From NCBI RefSeq assembly GCF_962719845.1, contig NZ_CAUIYF010000002.1:139104-203103 (forward strand): 64,000 nt of DNA, read 5' to 3'. Within the stretch, counting starts at the first letter, position 1, and every line of letters starts with the position of its first letter. This DNA comes from Neisseria uirgultaei. GTDB taxonomy: Bacteria > Pseudomonadota > Gammaproteobacteria > Burkholderiales > Neisseriaceae. The notes under the pieces were generated by a model. The model saw only the letters and a list, made by a program, of their open reading frames with translations, was not told where the DNA came from and ran no database searches. Shown one piece after another: positions 56,801 to 64,000 of the stretch. A program made the translations under genes and the position numbers.

Positions 56801-58660
56801 TTATCTTTCGATTTGCGATACGTCGCGCACCGCGCCTTTGTCGGCGGAAGTCGCCATCGCGCCGTAAGCCCTTAATGCGGCGGAGACGTAGCGGTCGCGG
56901 TTTTCCGGTTTCCACGCTTTGCTGCCGCGCGCTTCCATTTCGGCACGGCGTACGGCAAGCTCTTCATCGGAAATGGCAAGGCGGATGCTGCGGTTGGGAA
57001 TGTCGATTTCGATGGTATCGCCTTCGTGTACCAAACCGATTGCGCCGCCTTCCGCCGCTTCGGGCGAGGCGTGTCCAATGGACAAACCTGATGTGCCGCC
57101 GGAGAAGCGTCCGTCGGTCAGCAGGGCGCAGGCTTTGCCCAAGCCTTTAGATTTTAAGTAGGAAGTCGGATACAGCATTTCCTGCATACCAGGGCCGCCT
57201 TTAGGACCTTCGTAGCGGATGATGACGATATCGCCGGCAACGATTTGGTTGCCCAAAATGCCTTCTACTGCGTCTTCTTGGCTTTCAAACACACGGGCAC
57301 GGCCGGTGAATTTGAGGATGCTCTCGTCCACGCCTGCGGTTTTTACCACGCAGCCGCGTTCGGCGATGTTGCCGAACAAGACCGCCAAACCGCCGTCTTG
57401 CGAGTAGGCGTGTGCCACGTCGCGGATGCAGCCTTTTTCGCGGTCGAGGTCGAGGGTTTTCCACATACGGTTTTGCGAGAACGCTTGGGTAGTGCGTACG
57501 CCGCCGGGCGCGGCTTTGAAGCGTTCGATGGCGCGGGTGTTTTCGGGATTGGTTACGTCCCATTGCTCAATCGCGTCTTTCAGCGTCGGCGCGTGGATGG
57601 TGTACACGTCAGTGTGCAGCTTGCCTGCTTTGTCCAGTTCTTTCAGGATGGCGAAGATGCCGCCTGCGCGGTGCACGTCTTCCATGTAGTAGTCGTGGTT
57701 GTTGGGTGCGGTTTTGCAGATGCAGGGGACGACGCGGCTTAAGCGGTCGATGTCGGCCATTTTGAAATCGACACCGGCTTCGTTGGCAACAGCCAACAGG
57801 TGCAAAATGGTATTGGTAGAGCCGCCCATGGCGATGTCCATGGTCATGGCGTTTTCAAACGCTTTTTTGGTGGCAATGCTGCGCGGCAGCACGGTTTCGT
57901 CGTCTTGCTCGTAATAGCGTTTGGTGATTTCGACAATCATACGTCCTGCTTCGAGAAACAATTCTTTACGACCTGCGTGGGTAGCCAGATAAGAACCGTT
58001 GCCCGGCAGGGAAAGGCCGAGTGCTTCGGTCAGGCAGTTCATGGAGTTTGCCGTAAACATACCGGAGCAGGAGCCGCAGGTCGGGCAGGCGTTTTGTTCG
58101 ACTTCCTCGACTTGCTGGTTGCTGACATTGTCGTCCGCCGATTCAATCATGGCGTCAATCAAGTCCAAGCGGCGTTCGGGTTGGATGTTGGCCACGCCGA
58201 TGACCTTGCCCGCTTCCATCGGGCCGCCGGAGACGAAGATGGTCGGGATGTTCAGGCGCATGGCGGCAATCAGCATTCCCGGGGTGATTTTGTCGCAGTT
58301 GGAAATGCACACCAGCGCGTCGGCGCAGTGGGCGTTGACCATATATTCGATAGAGTCGGCAATCAAATCGCGGCTGGGCAAGGAGTACAACATACCGCTG
58401 TGTCCCATAGCGATACCGTCGTCGATGGCGATGGTGTTGAATTCTTTGGCGATGGCGCCCGCCTTTTCAATCTCGCGGGCAACCAGTTGGCCCATATTGT
58501 GCAGGTGGACGTGGCCGGGCACGAATTGGGTGAAGGAGTTGGCAACGGCGATGATGGGCTTGCCGAAGTCGGTTTCCATCACGCCGGTGGCGCGCCACAA
58601 TGCGCGCGCGCCCGCCATATTGCGGCCGTGGGTGGAGGTTTTGGAACGGTATTCTGGCAT
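56801..58660 (-). CDS. ilvD: Dihydroxy-acid dehydratase
   Basis: IlvD makes 2-keto acids for isoleucine and valine and holds an Fe-S cluster. The 619-aa protein has cluster Cys in VCISNCDKITPGML and NACPTCGSCSGMFTANSMN, plus MAMGGSTNTILHL-like sequence (DIAMGGSTNTILHLLAVAN) and TDGRFSGGTSGLSIGH. I chose the ATG at 58660 (MPEYRSKTSTHGRNMAGAR) with GGAAAC upstream. Its 2-ketoisovalerate product feeds leuA, 30 kb away. Confidence 0.97.
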   Translation of the reverse strand: MPEYRSKTSTHGRNMAGARALWRATGVMETDFGKPIIAVANSFTQFVPGHVHLHNMGQLVAREIEKAGAIAKEFNTIAIDDGIAMGHSGMLYSLPSRDLIADSIEYMVNAHCADALVCISNCDKITPGMLIAAMRLNIPTIFVSGGPMEAGKVIGVANIQPERRLDLIDAMIESADDNVSNQQVEEVEQNACPTCGSCSGMFTANSMNCLTEALGLSLPGNGSYLATHAGRKELFLEAGRMIVEITKRYYEQDDETVLPRSIATKKAFENAMTMDIAMGGSTNTILHLLAVANEAGVDFKMADIDRLSRVVPCICKTAPNNHDYYMEDVHRAGGIFAILKELDKAGKLHTDVYTIHAPTLKDAIEQWDVTNPENTRAIERFKAAPGGVRTTQAFSQNRMWKTLDLDREKGCIRDVAHAYSQDGGLAVLFGNIAERGCVVKTAGVDESILKFTGRARVFESQEDAVEGILGNQIVAGDIVIIRYEGPKGGPGMQEMLYPTSYLKSKGLGKACALLTDGRFSGGTSGLSIGHASPEAAEGGAIGLVHEGDTIEIDIPNRSIRLAISDEELAVRRAEMEARGSKAWKPENRDRYVSAALRAYGAMATSADKGAVRDVSQIER

Positions 58661-58679
58661 AGTGTGTTTCCTTGTTTTC

Positions 58680-58714
58680 ATGCCGTCTGAAAAGCGAGGG
58701 GTTTCAGACGGCAT
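58680..58714. terminator. DUS inverted pair upstream of ilvD
   Basis: Facing ATGCCGTCTGAA copies with an 11-base loop in the ilvD leader region, 20 bases before its ATG on the minus strand. Confidence 0.5.
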
Positions 58715-58837
58715 TTTGTACTGTGTTAGAGAGCTGGAAAAAAGAGGGTATTTTATACCAAGTATCGGTATTGTGTGGAAGTTGCGGAATGGTGGGATAT
58801 TCTGTGCAACGGTATTTTTGAAGCGGCAATGTTCGGA

Positions 58838-58875
58838 ATGCCGTCTGAAAGGCAGAAAAGGACTTCAGACGGCAT
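58838..58875 (-). terminator. DUS inverted-pair terminator after the cytochrome b561 gene
   Basis: Facing ATGCCGTCTGAA copies with a 14-base loop, 12 bases past the stop. Confidence 0.7.
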
Positions 58876-58887
58876 TGATGTCGGGTT

Positions 58888-59544
58888 TCAGGACAGGAGC
58901 AGGATGGCGGCTGCGGCAAGCGCGGCAACCGATAATGCGGCGGCAAGCGCGGCTTTGCCTGCAAAGCGGATTGAGGTTTTGCCTTCGATGTATTTGAAGC
59001 CGGTTATCATCGGGAGGATGAGGTTTTTCTTTTTGAATATCCGGTATGCGGCGATGGCGGCGATGTGGATTGCAGAAAAAACGGCGAGCAGCTTGAAAAA
59101 GTTGAGGTGGATTTTCCGCATAAGGCTGCCCGTATGTTCGGAAACCAAATGGTTGAGGTAGCCGTTGGTGCTGAAGGTGTTTTCATCGGCGGCAAAAAGC
59201 CCGGTTCCGACTTGAAATGAGACGGCGGCCAAAAGCGCAACGACCATCAGCGCGCCCAAGGGGTTGTGTCCGGGCTGGATGTGTTCGGGAATGCCGTTTT
59301 TCAGATAGCCGCGTATGCCTGCCCAGCCTTGGACGAAATGGGAAAAACGGGCGGTATCGCTGCCCCAAATGCCCCAACAGAGGCGGAATACGAGCAGGAA
59401 AAGGATAAGCAGCCCGACGCGCGTGTGCCATTGCAGCATATCGCCGCCGGCTTTCGCGCTATACCACATAAAGGGCAGGGACGCGGCAAGCAGCCAGTGG
59501 AAAAGGCGGGTGGGGAAGTCCCAGACTTTGGTTTTGTTTTTCAT
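58888..59544 (-). CDS. Cytochrome b561-type membrane protein
   Basis: A 218-aa inner-membrane di-heme cytochrome b of the COG3658 type. The N-terminus is KVWDFPTRLFHWLLAASLPF, with His ligands also in MLQWHTRVGLLILFLL, PLGALMVVALLAAVSFQVGTG and IHIAAIAAYRIFKKKNL. About five helices are predicted, the last ending in LLLS. Such proteins pass electrons across the membrane; the partner is unknown. It is monocistronic. Confidence 0.87.
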   Translation of the reverse strand: MKNKTKVWDFPTRLFHWLLAASLPFMWYSAKAGGDMLQWHTRVGLLILFLLVFRLCWGIWGSDTARFSHFVQGWAGIRGYLKNGIPEHIQPGHNPLGALMVVALLAAVSFQVGTGLFAADENTFSTNGYLNHLVSEHTGSLMRKIHLNFFKLLAVFSAIHIAAIAAYRIFKKKNLILPMITGFKYIEGKTSIRFAGKAALAAALSVAALAAAAILLLS

Positions 59545-59608
59545 AATCGGTTTCCGGCAGTAGAATCGGTTTGTTTTCGAGCCTTAATTTTAACCGATTG
59601 GAGGGGAA

Positions 59609-60514
59609 ATGTTTCCCGTTTTCTATCTTTCAGGCGAAAGCCGCCGCCGTATGCTTCAGACGGCATTGCGTTTTCCCCATATTTTCAAAGCCCGTGTGGA
59701 AGATTCGCACAAAGGGACTTTCGGCACGCTCGCCGTAGTCGGCGGCTCGGTCGGCATGAGCGGCGCGCCCGTATTGGCGGCATCGGCGGCAATGTATCTC
59801 GGCTGCGGAAAAGTGTGGGCGGGTTTCAATCAGGAAACGCTGCCTTTCGCCGTCATTGCCGGTTTTCCCGAAATTATGTTGGATACGGCAGACGGTTTGA
59901 CCAAGCGTCAAGATATAAACGCCTGGGTTGTTGGTTGCGGATTGGGTACAGGTAGGGCGGCGGTCGGAACGCTTGCCGGAATTTTGACGGAACACACGGA
60001 CAAGCCCGTCCTTTTGGATGCGGACGCGCTGAACATATTATCAACCGATGCCGAAACCCGAAATCTGGCGCGCGGGTGTAAAAACCTGATTTTAACGCCA
60101 CACCCCGCCGAAGCCGCGCGCCTGCTTGGAACGACGGTTGCACAGGTTCAGGCGGATCGGACGGCGGCAGTAAGGAAGATAGGGGAAATTTTCGGCGCAA
60201 CCGTGGTTTTAAAGGGGCACAAAACACTGGTTGCCGCACCGGATACGGAAATCTATGTCAACCATAGCGGTAATGCTGGGCTGGCTACGGCGGGAAGTGG
60301 AGATGTGTTGGACGGTATAGTCGGAAGTTTGCTTGCGCAAGGCTTTAAACCGTTTGAAGCAGCGTGTGCCGGAGTTTGGCTGCACGGTGCGGCGGCAGAT
60401 GTCATGAAGGAATCGGCGGGCATCAAGGCCGGATTGCTGGCAGGGGAAATCGCTCCGGCAGCAAGGTGGCTGAGAAACGATATAACGGCCAGTCTGCATG
60501 AGAATGCCGTCTGA
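59609..60514 (+). CDS. nnrD: ADP/ATP-dependent NAD(P)H-hydrate dehydratase
   Basis: NnrD repairs damaged NAD(P)H hydrates with ADP or ATP. The 301-aa ribokinase-like protein shows KGTFGTLAVVGGSVGMSGAP, LLDADALNIL, LTPHPAEAARLLGTTVAQVQ and the catalytic NHSGNAGLATAGSGDVLDGI. It is the dehydratase domain alone; the epimerase half (NnrE) fused in E. coli YjeF is absent here and should be elsewhere. GAGGGG precedes the ATG. Confidence 0.93.
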   Translation: MFPVFYLSGESRRRMLQTALRFPHIFKARVEDSHKGTFGTLAVVGGSVGMSGAPVLAASAAMYLGCGKVWAGFNQETLPFAVIAGFPEIMLDTADGLTKRQDINAWVVGCGLGTGRAAVGTLAGILTEHTDKPVLLDADALNILSTDAETRNLARGCKNLILTPHPAEAARLLGTTVAQVQADRTAAVRKIGEIFGATVVLKGHKTLVAAPDTEIYVNHSGNAGLATAGSGDVLDGIVGSLLAQGFKPFEAACAGVWLHGAAADVMKESAGIKAGLLAGEIAPAARWLRNDITASLHENAV

Positions 60515-60604
60515 AAGATAAAAGCACTGCCATTTTCTAAATGGCATTCAATAAATCATGGTACAATGTGCAGTTATCTTTTCTAGATTTTGAAAATATT
60601 AACC

Positions 60605-62416
60605 ATGAAACAAATTCGCAACATTGCCATTATCGCTCACGTCGACCACGGCAAAACCACATTAGTTGACCAACTGCTGCGCCAATCTGGTACATTCCGC
60701 GCCAACCAGCAGGTTGACGAGCGCGTGATGGACAGCAACGACATTGAAAAAGAACGCGGCATTACCATCCTCGCCAAAAATACCGCCATCGATTACGAAG
60801 GCTACCACATCAATATCGTCGACACGCCGGGACACGCCGACTTCGGCGGCGAAGTGGAGCGCGTTTTGGGTATGGTGGACTGCGTCGTATTGTTAGTGGA
60901 CGCGCAGGAAGGCCCGATGCCGCAAACCCGTTTCGTGACCAAAAAAGCCTTGGCTTTGGGGCTGAAACCGATCGTCGTCATCAACAAAATCGACAAACCG
61001 TCCGCCCGTCCGAGCTGGGTTATCGACCAGACTTTCGAGTTGTTCGACAACTTGGGTGCGACCGACGAGCAGTTGGATTTCCCGATTGTTTACGCTTCAG
61101 GTTTGAGCGGCTTTGCCAAGCTGGAAGAAACCGACGAGAGCAACGACATGCGTCCGCTGTTCGACACCATCCTAAAATACACGCCCGCACCGAGCGGCAG
61201 CGCGGACGAGCCGCTGCAACTGCAAATTTCCCAACTCGACTACGACAACTACACCGGCCGCCTCGGTATCGGCCGCATCCTGAACGGACGCATCAAACCC
61301 GGCCAAACCGTTGCCGTCATGAACCACGAGCAGCAAATCGCCCAAGGCCGCATCAACCAGCTTTTAGGTTTCAAAGGTTTGGAACGCGTGCCGCTTGAAG
61401 AAGCCGAAGCCGGCGACATCGTGATTATTTCCGGTATCGAAGATATCGGTATCGGCGTAACCATCACCGACAAAGACAACCCCAAAGGCCTGCCGATGTT
61501 GAGCGTGGACGAACCGACGCTGACGATGGACTTTATGGTCAACACCAGCCCGTTGGCGGGTACCGAAGGCAAATTCGTAACCAGCCGCCAAATCCGCGAC
61601 CGCCTGCAAAAAGAATTGCTGACCAACGTCGCCCTGCGCGTGGAAGATACCGCCGATGCCGACGTGTTCCGCGTATCCGGGCGCGGCGAGCTGCACCTGA
61701 CCATTTTGTTGGAAAATATGCGCCGCGAAGGCTACGAACTCGCCGTCGGCAAACCGCGCGTCGTGTACCGCGATATCGACGGTCAAAAATGCGAACCTTA
61801 TGAAAACCTGACCGTGGACGTACCCGACGACAACCAAGGCGCGGTAATGGAAGAACTCGGACGCCGCCGTGGCGAGCTGACCAATATGGAAAGCGACGGC
61901 AACGGACGCACCCGCCTCGAATACCATATTCCAGCGCGCGGCTTGATCGGTTTCCAAGGCGAATTCATGACCCTGACGCGCGGTGTCGGGCTGATGAGCC
62001 ACGTGTTCGACGATTACGCGCCCGTCAAACCCGATATGCCCGGCCGCCACAACGGCGTGCTGGTGTCCCAAGAGCAGGGCGAGGCGGTCGCTTACGCCTT
62101 GTGGAATCTTGAAGACCGCGGCCGTATGTTCGTATCGCCCAACGACAAAATCTACGAAGGTATGATTATCGGCATCCACAGCCGCGACAACGATTTGGTG
62201 GTCAATCCGCTCAAAGGCAAAAAACTCACCAACATCCGCGCCAGCGGTACCGACGAAGCGGTGCGCCTGACTACGCCGATCAAACTGACTCTGGAAGGCG
62301 CGGTCGAGTTTATCGACGATGACGAACTCGTTGAAATCACGCCGCAATCCATCCGTCTGCGCAAGCGTTACTTGAGCGAATTGGAACGCCGCCGTCATTT
62401 TAAAAAGCTGGATTGA
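60605..62416 (+). CDS. typA: GTP-binding protein TypA/BipA
   Basis: A ribosome-associated translational GTPase linked to stress and 50S assembly. The 603-aa protein has G1 AHVDHGKTTLVDQLL, switch I EKERGITILAKNTA, G3 VDTPGHADFGGEVERVL and G4 INKID. It also has the BipA-specific ending RKRYLSELERRRHFKKLD. I chose the ATG at 60605 (MKQIRNIAIIAHV). A TTG start five codons upstream is less likely. No clear ribosome-binding site is seen. Confidence 0.96.
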   Translation: MKQIRNIAIIAHVDHGKTTLVDQLLRQSGTFRANQQVDERVMDSNDIEKERGITILAKNTAIDYEGYHINIVDTPGHADFGGEVERVLGMVDCVVLLVDAQEGPMPQTRFVTKKALALGLKPIVVINKIDKPSARPSWVIDQTFELFDNLGATDEQLDFPIVYASGLSGFAKLEETDESNDMRPLFDTILKYTPAPSGSADEPLQLQISQLDYDNYTGRLGIGRILNGRIKPGQTVAVMNHEQQIAQGRINQLLGFKGLERVPLEEAEAGDIVIISGIEDIGIGVTITDKDNPKGLPMLSVDEPTLTMDFMVNTSPLAGTEGKFVTSRQIRDRLQKELLTNVALRVEDTADADVFRVSGRGELHLTILLENMRREGYELAVGKPRVVYRDIDGQKCEPYENLTVDVPDDNQGAVMEELGRRRGELTNMESDGNGRTRLEYHIPARGLIGFQGEFMTLTRGVGLMSHVFDDYAPVKPDMPGRHNGVLVSQEQGEAVAYALWNLEDRGRMFVSPNDKIYEGMIIGIHSRDNDLVVNPLKGKKLTNIRASGTDEAVRLTTPIKLTLEGAVEFIDDDELVEITPQSIRLRKRYLSELERRRHFKKLD

Positions 62417-62433
62417 TGTTTAAATGATACGCG

Positions 62434-62461
62434 ATGCCGTCTGAAAAATTTCAGACGGCAT
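62434..62461 (+). terminator. DUS inverted-pair terminator after typA
   Basis: Facing ATGCCGTCTGAA copies with a 4-base loop, followed by TTTTATT. Confidence 0.8.
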
Positions 62462-62862
62462 TTTATTGGCTGGTATCGGGAAACGGGTTGTCCGATAGGT
62501 CATATATTTTCTTAAATAAAATCATTGTATGAACAATAAAAAAGTTTGTACCGGATTATCTGCGGACAGGTAATGCCCGTACTTCCGGTCTCGGAACGGT
62601 TGCTGTTTCGGGAAACCTGCATTTTTAATTTTACGGGGCAATCCGTCAAAATCCGGCGGGCTTGTTTTTCCGGACAATTTTTCAAATATCGAACCTGATA
62701 TTGTTTGGCTCATTAACATCCTTGCACGGTTTGTCAAAAAATCTGCCATACAAAGAATATTGTTTACAATATTGCCCAAAAATCTGAACCGGCAAACGCG
62801 AAATAAGGTAGAATACGCCCCGTTATTTTTAATGTCCAATCCCCATTTACCAAGGAAAAATG
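62462..62862. other. Gene-free stretch before purM
   Basis: About 400 bases. It contains AT-rich sequence and a weak -10-like TAGAAT near 62811 that could serve purM. A 117-codon minus-strand frame here overlaps the purM start and shows no convincing protein features. Confidence 0.5.
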
Positions 62863-63897
62863 ATGAATACTTCATTGAGTTACCGCGATGCAGGTGTCGA
62901 TATCGACGCAGGCGACCAACTGGTCGAAAACATCAAACCGTTTGCCAAACGCACCATGCGTCCGGAAGTATTGGGGGATTTGGGCGGTTTTGGCGCATTG
63001 GTCGAAATCGGCAAGAAATATAAAAATCCCGTATTGGTCAGCGGTACGGACGGCGTGGGTACCAAGCTCAAACTTGCCTTCGATTGGGACAAACACGATA
63101 CGGTGGGCATCGACCTTGTTGCAATGAGTGTCAACGATATTTTGGTTCAAGGAGCTGAACCGTTGTTTTTCTTGGATTATTTTGCCTGCGGCAAATTGGA
63201 TGTCGCCCGTGCTACCGATGTGATCAAAGGCATTGCACAAGGTTGCGAAGAATCAGGCTGCGCCCTGATTGGCGGGGAAACTGCTGAAATGCCGGGCATG
63301 TATCCCGTCGGCGAATACGATTTGGCTGGTTTTGCCGTCGGCGTGGTGGAAAAAGAGAATGTCATTACCGGCCGCAGCATCGGAGCGGGCGATGTGGTAT
63401 TGGGTTTGGCTTCCAACGGCGCACATTCAAACGGCTATTCCCTTATCCGTAAAATCATCGAACGCGACAATCCCGATTTGGATGCCGAGTTTGATAATGG
63501 CAAAACCTTGCGTGAAGCCGTTATTGCGCCGACCCGTCTGTATGTGAAACCGATTCTTGCTGCTTTGGAAAAATTTACCATTAAAGGTATGGCGCACATT
63601 ACCGGCGGCGGCATTACCGAAAACGTGCCGCGCGTGTTGCCTGAAAACACGGTTGCACAAATCGATGCCGAATCGTGGGAATTGCCCAAGCTCTTCCAAT
63701 GGCTTCAAAAGGCGGGCAATGTGGAAACCCAAGAAATGTACCGGACCTTTAACTGCGGCATCGGTATGGTTGTCATCGTTGCTGCCGAAGATGCTGATGC
63801 GGTTCGGTCATTCCTGAGCGGGCAGGGCGAGACAGTTTACCGTTTGGGTTTCATCCGCGAGCGTCAAGGGAATGAGCATCAAACCCAAGTTGCCTGA
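62863..63897 (+). CDS. purM: Phosphoribosylformylglycinamidine cyclo-ligase (AIR synthase)
   Basis: PurM closes the imidazole ring in purine synthesis with ATP. The 344-aa protein shows LSYRDAGVDIDAGDQLVE, VSGTDGVGTKLKLAFDWDKH, ALIGGETAEMPGMYPVGEYD and HITGGGITENVPRVLPE. ATG 62863 is preferred because AAGGA lies 6 bases upstream; the ATG immediately before it is too close. It is complete and followed by a DUS terminator. Confidence 0.96.
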   Translation: MNTSLSYRDAGVDIDAGDQLVENIKPFAKRTMRPEVLGDLGGFGALVEIGKKYKNPVLVSGTDGVGTKLKLAFDWDKHDTVGIDLVAMSVNDILVQGAEPLFFLDYFACGKLDVARATDVIKGIAQGCEESGCALIGGETAEMPGMYPVGEYDLAGFAVGVVEKENVITGRSIGAGDVVLGLASNGAHSNGYSLIRKIIERDNPDLDAEFDNGKTLREAVIAPTRLYVKPILAALEKFTIKGMAHITGGGITENVPRVLPENTVAQIDAESWELPKLFQWLQKAGNVETQEMYRTFNCGIGMVVIVAAEDADAVRSFLSGQGETVYRLGFIRERQGNEHQTQVA

Positions 63898-63911
63898 CTT
63901 CCAAGCATCAA

Positions 63912-63940
63912 ATGCCGTCTGAACTTGTTTCAGACGGCAT
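63912..63940 (+). terminator. DUS inverted-pair terminator after purM
   Basis: Facing ATGCCGTCTGAA copies with a 5-base loop, followed by TTTTTATT. Confidence 0.8.
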
Positions 63941-63947
63941 TTTTATT

Positions 63948-64000
63948 ATGCGAGCATTCTTTTTGCTTGCCATATTCGGGGGGGGGGGGGAAAAATTTTA
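63948..64000 (+). CDS. Start of a possible phase-variable reading frame (partial)
   Basis: An ATG at 63948 opens MRAFFLLAIF followed by four Gly codons from the G tract and EKF, cut by the window end. The hydrophobic start resembles a signal peptide. No ribosome-binding site is obvious and the tract could instead be a promoter spacer, so the call is tentative. Confidence 0.3.
   Translation, partial: MRAFFLLAIFGGGGEKF
63978..63990 (+). repeat. Homopolymeric tract of 13 G
   Basis: Thirteen consecutive Gs flanked by ATATTC and AAAAATTTTA. Tracts this long slip during replication and switch neisserial genes on and off. Confidence 0.9.

Noticed and set aside
62522..62875. 117-codon minus-strand frame upstream of purM
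   Set aside because: It overlaps the purM start and ribosome-binding site and has no recognisable domain or coupling to another gene.

Overview
The window is Neisseria chromosome, most likely from the N. meningitidis / N. gonorrhoeae group. The evidence is the DNA uptake sequence ATGCCGTCTGAA, which appears dozens of times, usually as inverted pairs forming terminators after genes. There are also four Correia elements (CREE), several dRS3 repeats with ATTCCC/GGGAAT arms, REP2-like repeats next to start codons, a maf-type toxin cassette and an Nf/MDA-type filamentous prophage. I cannot fix the species, and no rRNA or tRNA gene was seen.

Layout. 1-1519: the end of trpG, then trpD. 1520-12160: an AT-rich accessory island. 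It holds decayed polymorphic-toxin tails with immunity genes, a filamentous prophage (about 3.6-10.2 kb: rep, a small basic protein, major coat, minor coat proteins, TspB-like adsorption protein, DUF2523, Zot-like assembly ATPase, a hairpin-rich intergenic region and a Piv/IS110 recombinase), and an orphan mafB C-terminal cassette with its mafI partner. A roughly 117-bp repeat flanks the prophage plus the mafB/mafI cassette. 12.2-19.4 kb: glyA, a DUF465 gene, fbp, rlmJ, plsY, folB, nudF, crcB and an ECF-type permease. 19.6-31.3 kb: ftsK, proBA, leuA with an in-frame HTH domain ahead of it, a UPF0149 protein, lgt, an M14 carboxypeptidase and argB. 31.3-32.1 kb: a gene-free mosaic of REP2-like, dRS3 and CREE repeats.

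32.1-37.5 kb: a HAD phosphatase, hda, an ABC transporter and a three-lipoprotein operon (CsgG-like, DUF4810, DUF799/GNA1162-like). 37.7-39.96 kb: a tandem duplication of a cassette of small unrecognised genes, whose second copy has lost a gene. 40-43 kb: a short-chain dehydrogenase and the squalene-module genes hpnE and hpnD. 43.2-48.3 kb: iron-sulfur assembly genes hscA, fdx and iscX, interrupted by a GIY-YIG gene, a DUF2314-ankyrin gene and an unknown gene. 48.3-63.9 kb: hslR, accA, tilS, a TrmH-type methyltransferase, two small envelope genes, mpl, bioB, capA-like, ilvD, cytochrome b561, nnrD, typA and purM. The window ends in a 13-G tract.

The most unusual items are the island with its prophage and orphan toxin/immunity modules, the duplicated small-gene cassette with paired hairpins in its leader, the HTH-LeuA continuous reading frame, a short-chain dehydrogenase lacking its catalytic Tyr, and the G13 tract inside a possible new reading frame. 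The housekeeping calls rest on clear family motifs. Roles for the small prophage and cassette genes are inferred from position.
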